In this document: one piece after another, positions 51,714 through 59,731 of the stretch
Layout: each line of letters starts with the position of its first letter
How positions within the stretch are numbered: the stretch's first letter is position 1
DNA from: Sinorhizobium fredii USDA 257
GTDB lineage: Bacteria; Pseudomonadota; Alphaproteobacteria; Rhizobiales; Rhizobiaceae
DNA length: 64,000 nt
Direction: 5' to 3'
Assembly: GCF_000265205.3 (NCBI RefSeq)
Contig: NC_018000.1
Location: 2,232,001 to 2,296,000, forward strand
The notes under the pieces: model-generated
The model's database searches: none
Seen by the model: the letters and a program-made list of their open reading frames with translations, nothing else
What the model was told of the DNA's origin: nothing
Position numbers and translations under genes: made by a program

Positions 51714-53675
51714 TCAATGCTCGTTCACATGCGTGCCATGCGCATGGATGATCGCCTGTGCCTCCTTGCCGTAGAGCTCTTCGAAATGATCGAAGCTCTT
51801 GGCAAAATAGCCGATGCCCTGCGTTGCCGATCTCAACGATCGGGCCAGTTCTTCGAACGCGCTGCCGGGGATGAGGGCACGGAAGATGTCCCATCCCTTC
51901 GCCGCCTCGTCGCGGTCGAAGCCGAGCACCTGCCCCTTGAGGGTCGAGACGACCGGCACGAGCGCGCCGGAATAGATCGACGGAACATGGATCTCCACCC
52001 GAAAGATCGGCTGCAGCAGCACGGCGGCGGCTTGCGACAGCGCCTGCCGCACCCCGAGCTTTCCAGCCGTCCGAAAGGCATATTCCGAACTGTCGACGGA
52101 ATGGTGCTGGCCGTCGGTCAAAATCACGCCGACGTCGATCGCCTTGAAGCCGAGCGAGCCCTTGTCCATCGCCTCGCGGGCGCCGGCTTCGACTGCCGGG
52201 ATGAAGTTTCGCGGCACTGCACCGCCCTTGACGGTTTCGGCGAAGGAGAACCCCTCACCGCGGCCATTCGGATGGATGCTCAGCTTGACGTCCGCGAACT
52301 GGCCGGCCCCGCCGGTCTGCTTGCGGTGCCGGTAATGAACCTCCGCCGATTTCGAGATCGTCTCCCGATAGACCGGGCTCGGCGGCCGCTCGCTGACCTG
52401 CACATGGAAGACATCGGAAAGCGTCCGGCAGATGTCGCGCAGGTGCACCGGCCCTTGGACGCTGACCAGCTGCGCGCCGGTGCCCTCCTCCTGCATGACG
52501 GTCAGGCCGCGATCGGTCTCGGCGAGCTTCGCCAGCGTTTCGGAGAGCTTGTTCTCATCGCGCTCGCTTTCCGGCACCAGGATCCGCTCGAGGATCGGCG
52601 TCGGCGGCGCCGTCCACGCTGGCGGGGCCACAGTCGCATGGGGCGTCAGCAGGGCCGGAACGGTGAGGTGATCCGATTTTACCGCCGCGAAAATCTGGCC
52701 GGCGACGGTGATGCCGCTTGCCATCGCCCGGCCGCTTGCCGGGTCGTGGAGCGCGCCGAGGCCGGCGCCGCCGAGCACCGCCCCCTGCTTGACGCCGTTC
52801 TGCAGCGCCCGGGCGACGACTGTCTTACCGACACTCTGCCGGTGGTAGGCGTGGAAGCTGACAGCCGTGAGCGTCGCCTCGCCGATGCCGGCAGCTGCGG
52901 CCAGGCGCTTGCGCAGCGCATCGGCGCGCGGCGCTTCGTGGCGCAACACCTTCATCAGCCGCATGATGCCGTTGCTGTGGCTTGCCGCGCCGAGCAGCAC
53001 CGGGATGATCCTGTTCTCGTTGAGCACCCGGGTCGAGATCGCGTAGATCGTGTCGCTCGCCGGCTCGCGGTCTTCGATCAATTCCTCGAGCAGCCAGTCG
53101 TCGAACTCGGAAAGATGCTCCAATAATTCGGTGCGCGCCTCGTGTTCACGCTCGATCGTGCTTTCGGGTATCTCGAAAAGCGACGATGTCTGGCCTTCGC
53201 GATAGCGCCAGGCGCGCTCCGAAATGAGGTCGCAGCTGCCGATGATCTTGTCGCCGTCGCGGATCGGGATTTGACGCAGAACCAGCGGACGGGTGCAATA
53301 GTCCTGCAGCGCCGCGACGACGTCGCGCAACCGGCCGCGCGGCTCATCCATGCGGTTGACGAAGAGGATGCAGGGCGTACCCGAGGCCTCGATCGCCCGC
53401 AGATAGGGAGCGGCGAGCACCGCCTCGTCGACGACCGGCGAAACGCAGAGAACGCAGGCGTCGCTCGCCAGCAACGCATCCTGCGTATGGGCAAGCGCCT
53501 CGTTGTTGCCCGGCACGTCGAGAGCACACCAGGCCTCGCCGCCAAAATCGAATTCAGTGACACATAAACCGTACGGGGAAACTGACTTTTTCGGCTCGCC
53601 TTCCAGCGAGCCCAACCTTTCCACGAGCGTGGATTTTCCGATCTGCGAAGGACCGAGTACAGTAAAGCAGCGCAT
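51714..53675 (-). CDS. Elongation factor G-like protein with degenerate GTPase domain
   Basis: A 653-residue EF-G paralogue. The P-loop is GPSQIGKST (residues 8-16), the G4 motif is NRMD, and EF-G domains II-V follow (for example PVYRETISKSAEVHYRHRKQTGGAGQFADVKLSI for domain III/IV). Two deviations are clear. The stretch between P-loop and G3 is only about 37 residues, so the normal switch I is largely missing, and G3 is DVPGN instead of D-P-G-H, so the catalytic histidine is absent. The ATG 53675 has GGGAGGAA upstream; the ORF's earlier start adds 50 residues without similarity. It may be a regulatory or ribosome-associated factor rather than a translocase. Annotations of this group as fusA would be misleading. 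Confidence 0.82.
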   Translation of the reverse strand: MRCFTVLGPSQIGKSTLVERLGSLEGEPKKSVSPYGLCVTEFDFGGEAWCALDVPGNNEALAHTQDALLASDACVLCVSPVVDEAVLAAPYLRAIEASGTPCILFVNRMDEPRGRLRDVVAALQDYCTRPLVLRQIPIRDGDKIIGSCDLISERAWRYREGQTSSLFEIPESTIEREHEARTELLEHLSEFDDWLLEELIEDREPASDTIYAISTRVLNENRIIPVLLGAASHSNGIMRLMKVLRHEAPRADALRKRLAAAAGIGEATLTAVSFHAYHRQSVGKTVVARALQNGVKQGAVLGGAGLGALHDPASGRAMASGITVAGQIFAAVKSDHLTVPALLTPHATVAPPAWTAPPTPILERILVPESERDENKLSETLAKLAETDRGLTVMQEEGTGAQLVSVQGPVHLRDICRTLSDVFHVQVSERPPSPVYRETISKSAEVHYRHRKQTGGAGQFADVKLSIHPNGRGEGFSFAETVKGGAVPRNFIPAVEAGAREAMDKGSLGFKAIDVGVILTDGQHHSVDSSEYAFRTAGKLGVRQALSQAAAVLLQPIFRVEIHVPSIYSGALVPVVSTLKGQVLGFDRDEAAKGWDIFRALIPGSAFEELARSLRSATQGIGYFAKSFDHFEELYGKEAQAIIHAHGTHVNEH

Positions 53676-54066
53676 CCGCGTTCCTCCCTCTGCCAGGATG
53701 ACACTTCTATGAAGATAGGATGCCCCTCTCGAAGGCAAAGTGCCAGAGATTGCTGTTTTTTCTTGGCGAGGCGGTTGAAAGCGGAACGACGAGCCGGATG
53801 CGCTATGAATGCTGCTTTGCAGCAAGATGGGCGCCGAGCCTCATCGCCAAGGTGACGGCCGGAAGCGTCGAGGCCGAACGGCCCAGCGCCGACGATGCAC
53901 ACATCGGCAGATCCGCAGCTGCGCCGCTCGCAATCATGCCTGCCCCTTCCAGAGCACATCGCCCTGCCGCAAATTAGCCGAGCATCATATAAACGCAATC
54001 GAGCCCCGGCGCCTTCATACTTTGACGGATGCGATCTGAAAATGGAGGGTTACTCGAGGCTGCGAC
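53676..54066. other. Intergenic region upstream of the EF-G-like gene
   Basis: About 390 bases between two leftward genes. The ORFs crossing it have no ribosome site or family similarity. It holds the promoter of the EF-G-like gene; no repeat or hairpin stands out. Confidence 0.45.
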
Positions 54067-54819
54067 TTATCCATTCGCGCCGGGTGCGAATTCGGCGACA
54101 AGTTCGTGCCGATCGCCGGGATAGGTGAGCCGTACGCTGGTAACGGGGGCGCCGCCGATCCAGGTCCGCCGCTCAATCACCAGACATGGGGTGCCGATCG
54201 CTATATCGAGGGTATGTGCCGCCTGGCGGCTCGCCGCAACGGCGCGGATCCGATGCTCGGCGGTGCTCCAGGGGATCTGGCCGAGCAGCCACGAGCCCGG
54301 CGCGACCGCATCGAAAGGCTCCGTTTCGGCCTCCGGCACCGCCGCAAGGTTGATAAGCCGCTCTTCGAGACAAAAGGGCCGGCCGCCGGCAAAATGCCGG
54401 CAGGTGATTTCGAGCAGGCGCGCCGAACCCGGAAGATCGATCCGCGCCGAATCGCCGGACTTGACCTTGCGCAGCACGCGTTCGTCGAGACTGTAGCCGT
54501 AATCGAGGCCGAGCGACTCGACCTCGAGCCTGACGTCATGGATCTCCATGACGGCCGACTGGACGTGCGGAAAGGTGACGTAGCTGCCGGATTTGCGCCG
54601 ACGCTCGATAAGGCCTCGCTTGACGAGATCGCCGATTGCCTTGTTCACTGTCATCCGGGAACAGCCGTATTGCTCCGTCAACTCGTGCTCGAACGGAATC
54701 CGGTGGCCCGGCGGCCAGACGCCGGAGAGGATGTTCCCTTCGACGTCGTTCAGGATCCTCTGGTGCAGCGACAGCTGCTCGGGGCGGTCTCTGTCTTCTG
54801 AAGGATGATCGTTGGAAAT
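54067..54819 (-). CDS. hutC: HutC-type GntR family repressor with predicted ATT start
   Basis: A 250-residue regulator. The winged helix-turn-helix SLHQRILNDVEGNILSGVWPPGHRIPFEHELTEQYGCSRMTVNKAIGDLVKRGLIERRRKSGSY is complete, followed by the UTRA ligand domain (FCLEERLINLAAVP, WLLGQIPWSTAEHRIRAV, CLVIERRTW, VTSVRLTYPGDRHELVAEF), a close match to histidine-utilisation repressors. No ATG, GTG or TTG lies in frame upstream of the DNA-binding domain; the frame closes at a stop at 54853. The best start is ATT at 54819-54817, with GAGG 8 bases before it. A TTG at 54681 would remove half of the DNA-binding domain. No hut catabolic gene is in the window. Confidence 0.8.
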   Translation of the reverse strand: MSNDHPSEDRDRPEQLSLHQRILNDVEGNILSGVWPPGHRIPFEHELTEQYGCSRMTVNKAIGDLVKRGLIERRRKSGSYVTFPHVQSAVMEIHDVRLEVESLGLDYGYSLDERVLRKVKSGDSARIDLPGSARLLEITCRHFAGGRPFCLEERLINLAAVPEAETEPFDAVAPGSWLLGQIPWSTAEHRIRAVAASRQAAHTLDIAIGTPCLVIERRTWIGGAPVTSVRLTYPGDRHELVAEFAPGANG

Positions 54820-54992
54820 GGCCGGGACCTCGCTGATAACCAGCCCGGCACCTTAGCGATTTCCGTCGCCGGCGACAGCCCCTGCGCCTCGGCCTCGTGT
54901 TTTTCCACCGAGGGCTTCCCCGGATCCCGCACGCAAGCCGCGCAGATGGCTATGCATGAATCGCTGCCAGGTGCCTCGAATAGCGGCGCCTC

Positions 54993-55008
54993 GTTGTCCG
55001 CGGACAAC
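54993..55008. other. parS-like palindrome, type 1, copy 1
   Basis: GTTGTCCGCGGACAAC is a perfect 16-base palindrome and fits the repABC parS pattern GTT-N4-GC-N4-AAC. It lies about 180 bases before repA. A likely RepB (ParB) binding site. Confidence 0.75.
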
Positions 55009-55020
55009 CTCTCGGCTGAA

Positions 55021-55036
55021 GTTGTCCGCGGACAAC
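55021..55036. other. parS-like palindrome, type 1, copy 2
   Basis: Identical to the copy at 54993, starting 28 bases later, so the two lie close to the same face of the helix (about 2.7 turns apart). Both stand directly upstream of the repABC promoter region. Confidence 0.75.
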
Positions 55037-55186
55037 TCTGAGCGGAGATATTCATGAAATCATGAGGCGGCGGAGCAAAACGGGTCTTTTTGCCAAGCGT
55101 TTGTCAATCGGCACCGAATCGGCGCATAGTATAACTGCGCAGATTCGCTCCTATTGCAGATTTTTGCGCAGTTTTCGGAGATCATG

Positions 55187-56383
55187 ATGTTGCAGCCGAG
55201 AGTCCATAGCGTCGACGAGCAGGAGCATTTGCCCTCCCTGCTGGCTGCCGACGCTCAGGAACTTGCGCATCAACTGCAGGAACATCAAAAGAAGATCTTC
55301 TCACCGACGGCTCAGAAAACCATGCGGCTGTTCAGCCCGGCGGAGGCTGCCGCCTTCATCGGAATCGGCGAAGGCTATCTGCGCCAGATCGCCTCAGAAG
55401 GCCACGGCCCGCAGCCGCTGTCAAACGGCCGGCGCATGTATGCTGTCGAGGACATCGAGCGGATCCGCCGCGTTCTCGACGAGGGCAGCAAGACGGGCAA
55501 ATACATCCCGCACCGGCGGCCGGGCGAAAAGCTGCAGGTCGTTTCGGTGATGAACTTCAAGGGCGGCTCGGGCAAGACGACGACCGCGGCGCACCTGTCG
55601 CAATATCTTGCGCTGCGCGGCTATCGCGTGCTGGCAATCGACCTCGATCCGCAGGCATCGCTCTCGGCGCTTTTCGGCCATCAGCCGGAGCTCGACGTCG
55701 GCGAGGCCGAGACCCTTTATGGCGCCATTCGTTATGAGGACCCTCGTCCGATCGCCGACGTGGTGCGCTCGACCTATACGACCAATCTCCATTTGATCCC
55801 CGGCAATCTCGAATTGATGGAGTTCGAGCACGAGACCCCGAAAGCCATGATCGGCGGTTCGGCGGAGACGCTGTTTTTCGCGCGGATCGGCGAGGTACTG
55901 ACGGAGATCGAGAGCTTCTACGACATCGTCGTCATCGATTGCCCACCGCAGCTCGGCTTCCTGACCATGTCGGCGCTCTGCGCCGCAACGTCGGCGCTCA
56001 TCACCGTGCATCCGCAGATGCTCGACGTCATGTCGATGTCCCAGTTCCTGTCGATGACGAGCGAACTCATGGCCGTCGTCGAGAAGGCGGGCGGCCGCAC
56101 AAGCTATGACTGGATGCGCTACCTCGTGACCCGCTTCGAACCGAATGACGGCCCACAGAGCCAGATGACCGGCTTCATGCGGGCGATCTTCGGCAACCGC
56201 ATGCTGCACAATGCCATGGTGAAATCGACCGCCATCTCGGATGCCGGCGTCACGAAGCAGACGCTCTACGAGGTCGAGCGGTCGCAATTCATCCGCGGCA
56301 CCTATGACCGGGCGATGGATTCCCTCTCGCTCGTCAATGCCGAGATCGAAGAGATGATCCGCAGTGTCTGGGGAAGGAAGTAA
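55187..56383 (+). CDS. repA: RepA, ParA-type partition ATPase of a repABC replicon
   Basis: A 398-residue protein. A MerR-like DNA-binding N-terminal part (LFSPAEAAAFIGIGEGYLRQIASEGHGP) is followed by the ParA ATPase with deviant Walker A MNFKGGSGKTTTAAHLSQYL, A' VLAIDLDPQASLSALFG and Walker B FYDIVVIDCPPQLGF. RepA moves plasmid copies apart with RepB and represses the repABC promoter. GGAG lies 6 bases before ATG 55187; ATG 55184 is also possible. repB follows after 3 bases. Confidence 0.95.
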   Translation: MLQPRVHSVDEQEHLPSLLAADAQELAHQLQEHQKKIFSPTAQKTMRLFSPAEAAAFIGIGEGYLRQIASEGHGPQPLSNGRRMYAVEDIERIRRVLDEGSKTGKYIPHRRPGEKLQVVSVMNFKGGSGKTTTAAHLSQYLALRGYRVLAIDLDPQASLSALFGHQPELDVGEAETLYGAIRYEDPRPIADVVRSTYTTNLHLIPGNLELMEFEHETPKAMIGGSAETLFFARIGEVLTEIESFYDIVVIDCPPQLGFLTMSALCAATSALITVHPQMLDVMSMSQFLSMTSELMAVVEKAGGRTSYDWMRYLVTRFEPNDGPQSQMTGFMRAIFGNRMLHNAMVKSTAISDAGVTKQTLYEVERSQFIRGTYDRAMDSLSLVNAEIEEMIRSVWGRK

Positions 56384-56386
56384 TCG

Positions 56387-57391
56387 ATGGCCCGCAAGAA
56401 CCTGATCGGCATCTCCGATAGCCCCGCCGCTCCGCTCGAGGGAGAGCGGCCGGTTGTCGAGCGCCCGATCGCAGGCCTTGCGCCGGGGCACCGGACCAAT
56501 GGGCTGGTCGGCGGCATCACCAGATCGCTGACCAACATCACCCAGAAGGTTGAGCGGGCCGAGGAGCTGGAGCGCCAGCTGGCACAAGGTCACGCGATCG
56601 TCGAGCTCGACCCGGCGACGATCGATGCCTCCTTCGTTATCGACCGGCTCGGCGTCACACCCGAAGCGCAGGCTGCGCTGGTCCAACAGATCCGCGACCA
56701 CGGACAACAGGTGCCGATCCTGGTGCGACCGCATCCGGAGTTCGAGAACCGCTATCAGGTGGCTTACGGCCACCGTCGGCTGGCGGCGCTGCGCGAGATC
56801 GGCGGCAAGGTCAAGGCCGTCGTTCGCGAGCTGAGCGACGAGCAGCTCGTCATCTCCCAGGGGCAGGAGAACAACGCCCGCACCGACCTCTCCTACATCG
56901 AACGGTCGCTGTTCGCGGTGCGGCTCGAGGACCGCGGCTTTTCGCGTGAAACCATCATGTCGGCGCTCGGTGTCGACAAGGCGGCGCTGTCGAAAATGAT
57001 CACCGTCGTGCGCCGCTTGCCGGTAGAGGTCATCGAGGCGATCGGTGCCGCGCCCGCCTTCGGTCGGCGGCGCTGGATGGAACTGGCCGACCGGCTTGAG
57101 AACGACGGACGTCGCGCCAAGGCGCTCGCTCATGTCCGACAGAACGCGTTTTCGGAGATGGACAGTGATCGACGGTTCGAAACGCTCTTCGCCATTCTGA
57201 CCGAGACCAAGGCTCGGGCTAGAGCCGAGACCTGGCTTGCGCCGGACCGTACGCGGCCCGTACGCATCCGCGACTCCGATACGGAGACGACGCTTGCTTT
57301 CAGCAACAAGGCGGCACCGGGCTTCGCAGAATTCGTGAGGCAGAGGCTTGATGCTCTGTACCTCGAATACCAACAGGAAACAGGAGATTAA
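56387..57391 (+). CDS. repB: RepB, ParB-type centromere-binding protein
   Basis: A 334-residue protein: basic N-terminal segment, ParB nuclease-type domain (IRDHGQQVPILVRPHPEFENRYQVAYGHRRLAALREIG, SQGQENNARTDLSYIERSLFAVRLED) and a helix-turn-helix (FSRETIMSALGVDKAALSKMI). It binds parS palindromes and works with RepA. Same operon as repA and repC. Confidence 0.95.
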   Translation: MARKNLIGISDSPAAPLEGERPVVERPIAGLAPGHRTNGLVGGITRSLTNITQKVERAEELERQLAQGHAIVELDPATIDASFVIDRLGVTPEAQAALVQQIRDHGQQVPILVRPHPEFENRYQVAYGHRRLAALREIGGKVKAVVRELSDEQLVISQGQENNARTDLSYIERSLFAVRLEDRGFSRETIMSALGVDKAALSKMITVVRRLPVEVIEAIGAAPAFGRRRWMELADRLENDGRRAKALAHVRQNAFSEMDSDRRFETLFAILTETKARARAETWLAPDRTRPVRIRDSDTETTLAFSNKAAPGFAEFVRQRLDALYLEYQQETGD

Positions 57392-57397
57392 GCAGAG

Positions 57398-57453
57398 CAA
57401 AAGAAAAAGGCTTCCGAACGACTAGCGCTGCGGAAACCCTTCTCTCGTGTAGC
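57398..57453 (-). ncRNA. Antisense RNA (ctRNA, incA-type) in the repB-repC intergenic region
   Basis: On the minus strand, TTGACA (57488-57483) and GAATCT (57465-57460) are separated by exactly 17 bases, giving a sigma70-type promoter with a start near 57453. About 45 bases downstream a hairpin (GGTTTCCG / CGGAAGCC, 57438-57409) is followed by TTTTTCTTTT, a Rho-independent terminator. A small counter-transcribed RNA in this place is a constant of repABC plasmids; it limits repC expression and thus copy number and causes incompatibility. Confidence 0.85.
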
Positions 57454-57547
57454 AACTTGAGATTCCCATTTCCGCGAATCAGTGTCAAGCCCTTTTGGCG
57501 TCGTTTCGGCGAACGGTTTTCTTTTGCCTTGGAAAAGGTGAAGAGAA

Positions 57548-58858
57548 ATGGAACGTGGAAGTGTGACGACGCCTTTCGGGCGCCGGGCGATGACGCTTGG
57601 CATGCTCGCAAGGCAGATCGCTGCCGGCGATATTCCGCCGAAGCAGTCGGTCGACAAATGGAAATTGTTTCGCACCGTCTGTGAAGCGAAGTCGGAGATC
57701 GGCGTCTCCGACCGCTCGCTTGCAGTGCTCAATGCTCTCTTGAGCTTCTATCCCGGTGCCGAACTCTCGAGCGAAAACGGCCTCGTCGTCTTTCCCTCGA
57801 ATACACAGCTCTCGCTTCGCACGCATGGCATGGCCGGCACGACGCTCCGCCGGCATCTCGCCTGCCTCGTCGAGACGGGCCTGATTGTCAGGCGCGACAG
57901 CCCGAACGGCAAGCGCTACGCCCGCAAGAGCCGCAACGGCACGATTGGCGAAGCCTTCGGTTTCGACCTCGCGCCACTGCTTGCACGGGCCGAAGAGTTT
58001 AAGGTCTCAGCCGCCAAACTCGCCGCCGAGAAACAGCATCTCCGACTCGTTCGCGAACGACTGAGCCTCTGCCGGCGCGACATAACAAAGCTGCTCGAAC
58101 TCAGCCGCGAGATCAGCCCGGACGTTGATTGCCAAGACTTCGATTCCAAGTTTCATCAGCTGATCGCCAGCCTACCGCGCAATGCGCCGGTCGGATGCTT
58201 CGAAGCCCTCCTCGACAAACTCGCAATGCTCCGTGACGAACTTACCAATCGATTGGAAATATTGCTGAATTCGCAAAAAACGGCCACCAATGATCACCAG
58301 ACTGGATGGCACAAACAGAATTCAGACCCAGACTCTAAATTTGAATCTGAACCGGGCTTGGGAAAAGGCGAGGGGATTGGTTTGGCGGACGACCCGTGCC
58401 AAACCGAAAGAGCCACTGTCAGTTCGCACCCGCCTCACCAGAGGCGCCGCGGAGACCCTCCCCTGGCGCTGAACAGGTTCATTCCTCCGACTGAATCCGT
58501 CGAATGCCCTCGCCGCCAGATCCCCTTGCCGGCGGTGCTTCAGGCCTGCCCGCAGATTGCCGACTACGGACCGTCCGGCCGCGTCGCGAACTGGAAAGAC
58601 CTGATGACCGCGGCCATTGTCGTGCGCACCATGCTGGAGGTAAGCGCCGACGCCTATGAGGATGCCTGCTCGGTCCTTGGTTACGAGAACGCCGCAGCTG
58701 TCATGGCCTGCATTCTCGAAAGAGCCGATCAGATCAACTCGCCGGGCGGATATTTGCGGGATCTCACCCGACGCGCAAGGAAGCAGGCGTTTTCGCTGGC
58801 ACCTATGGTCAGCGCCCTGTCTCAAGCTAGGAGGGTGAGCGCACCGATGACAAGTTAG
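57548..58858 (+). CDS. repC: RepC replication initiator
   Basis: A 436-residue initiator, typical from the start (VTTPFGRRAMTLGMLARQIA, VDKWKLFRTVCEAK) through the winged-helix segment (LVVFPSNTQLSLRTHGMAGTTLRRHLACLVETGLI) to the C-terminal ITTDYGP-like block ADYGPSGRVANWKDLMTAAIVVRTML. RepC binds an origin that in other repABC plasmids lies inside its own gene. Translation is controlled by the antisense RNA in the 156-base leader. Confidence 0.95.
   Translation: MERGSVTTPFGRRAMTLGMLARQIAAGDIPPKQSVDKWKLFRTVCEAKSEIGVSDRSLAVLNALLSFYPGAELSSENGLVVFPSNTQLSLRTHGMAGTTLRRHLACLVETGLIVRRDSPNGKRYARKSRNGTIGEAFGFDLAPLLARAEEFKVSAAKLAAEKQHLRLVRERLSLCRRDITKLLELSREISPDVDCQDFDSKFHQLIASLPRNAPVGCFEALLDKLAMLRDELTNRLEILLNSQKTATNDHQTGWHKQNSDPDSKFESEPGLGKGEGIGLADDPCQTERATVSSHPPHQRRRGDPPLALNRFIPPTESVECPRRQIPLPAVLQACPQIADYGPSGRVANWKDLMTAAIVVRTMLEVSADAYEDACSVLGYENAAAVMACILERADQINSPGGYLRDLTRRARKQAFSLAPMVSALSQARRVSAPMTS
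57700..58500. other. Probable replication origin inside repC (position approximate)
   Basis: In studied repABC plasmids the origin is an AT-rich patch in the middle of repC. Here the part at about 58230-58350 is clearly richer in A+T than the rest of the gene (ATTGGAAATATTGCTGAATT and following). The limits are a guess. Confidence 0.4.
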
Positions 58859-59278
58859 GGCAGGGACGATAGGGCAGGGCAGAGGGCGACGACAGCTGTT
58901 TGGAGGGCAGGGCCACTCGCGCGACTGCATATGCGGAGTGCTCTCATACCATTCGTCTGCCGCTGTAAAGCATCGACGATTTTTTATGCAAGAAGTCGGC
59001 CGGCATCGATCCGATACCTCTTCTTAACAAATTTGCCGTTATCGTAACGCATTGATGGAAAGCGGTCCGGTGGACTACACGGAAGCTAACTCGGCAGTTA
59101 CTTCCGCTACATCGGGCCCGGAATTTCAGCCATTCAGCTTCCGATGATGGTGAGCGCCTCACCTACAGCGCCGAGCGACTTTTCAGACACACAAAGGTCG
59201 CTGTGCACGTTAGACTGCTGCATGTTTCCATCCTTAAATCTGCTTCGATTTGGCGAGACATGCGCATAGTCGAAGTTT
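58859..59278. other. Intergenic region after repC with RIME-like repeat
   Basis: About 420 bases with no supportable gene. It contains a RIME-like repeat from 59163. The sequence ACAGCTGT at about 58890 is only the core of the parS-like palindromes found further right. Confidence 0.5.
59163..59262. repeat. RIME-like intergenic palindromic repeat, inverse orientation
   Basis: Runs from CTACAGCGCCGAGCGACTTT through GACTGCTGCATGTTTCCATC to CCTTAAATCTGCTTCGATTT. It directly abuts the end of the VOC pseudogene. Confidence 0.7.
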
Positions 59279-59636
59279 TCAGTCCGCGTTCCGAAAAGCT
59301 CGGCTGTAGACCGATATGGCGTTTTGGCAGGGGTCTTTCGTATTGGCGAACTAATAGCCGTCCGCGCGTGGATTGGACCGAACTCGAGACCGTTTTCTGC
59401 AGATCGCCGGCAGAAAGCCTCGACATCCGCCACGTCGAAGACAAGCTTGATGACGGACTGACCATCCCGCTGCCCTTTCGCGGCCGGATGAAGCATGATG
59501 TTGGCACCGCCATCCGAGGCGAACAGCTCGACAATTCCGTCGCGGGCAACCTTGTCACTTTGAAGCCGAAGTGTCTCTCGTAAGAGCGAGCCCTCGTTTC
59601 GATATCCCGCGCATAGATAACCAGCCTGTTGAGCTG
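59279..59636 (-). pseudogene. VOC/glyoxalase family pseudogene
   Basis: Remains of a glyoxalase-type protein spread over two frames. QLNRLVIYARDIETRARSYERHFGFKV is in one frame, continuing as VELFASDGGANIMLHPAAKGQRDGQSVIKLVFDVADVEAFC in another, then back as DGY(stop)FANTKDP-QNAISVYSRAF to a TGA at 59279. So there are at least two frameshifts, one nonsense codon and no start codon (TGC where ATG is expected). A 186-residue ORF through the region is not a functional protein. Confidence 0.8.
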
Positions 59637-59698
59637 GCACGTCCGCTTTCCTTTCCGGGTGACCTGTGCATCCGCGCGTGAATGTGGTCTCCATGCGT

Positions 59699-59714
59699 GT
59701 TGACAGCTGTCAAC
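59699..59714. other. parS-like palindrome, type 2, copy 1
   Basis: GTTGACAGCTGTCAAC is a perfect 16-base palindrome fitting GTT-N4-GC-N4-AAC but with different inner bases from the type 1 copies near repA. It lies between the VOC pseudogene and the glycosyltransferase gene. Confidence 0.75.
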
Positions 59715-59731
59715 AGTACCTGGACTGGCGA

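Larger units (their letters stand above)
54820..55186. promoter_or_regulatory. hutC-repA divergent region with partition/regulatory palindromes
   Basis: A 367-base region that holds the repABC promoter, the upstream end of hutC and two copies of a 16-base palindrome (54993-55008 and 55021-55036). No gene is supported here. Confidence 0.6.

Noticed and set aside
53720..54128. Small overlapping ORFs upstream of the EF-G-like gene
   Set aside because: Short, basic, without ribosome sites or recognisable families; likely chance frames.
59134..59694. A 186-residue ORF read as an intact protein
   Set aside because: Only its middle matches the VOC family; both ends are out of frame with the conserved parts, so it is treated as a pseudogene.
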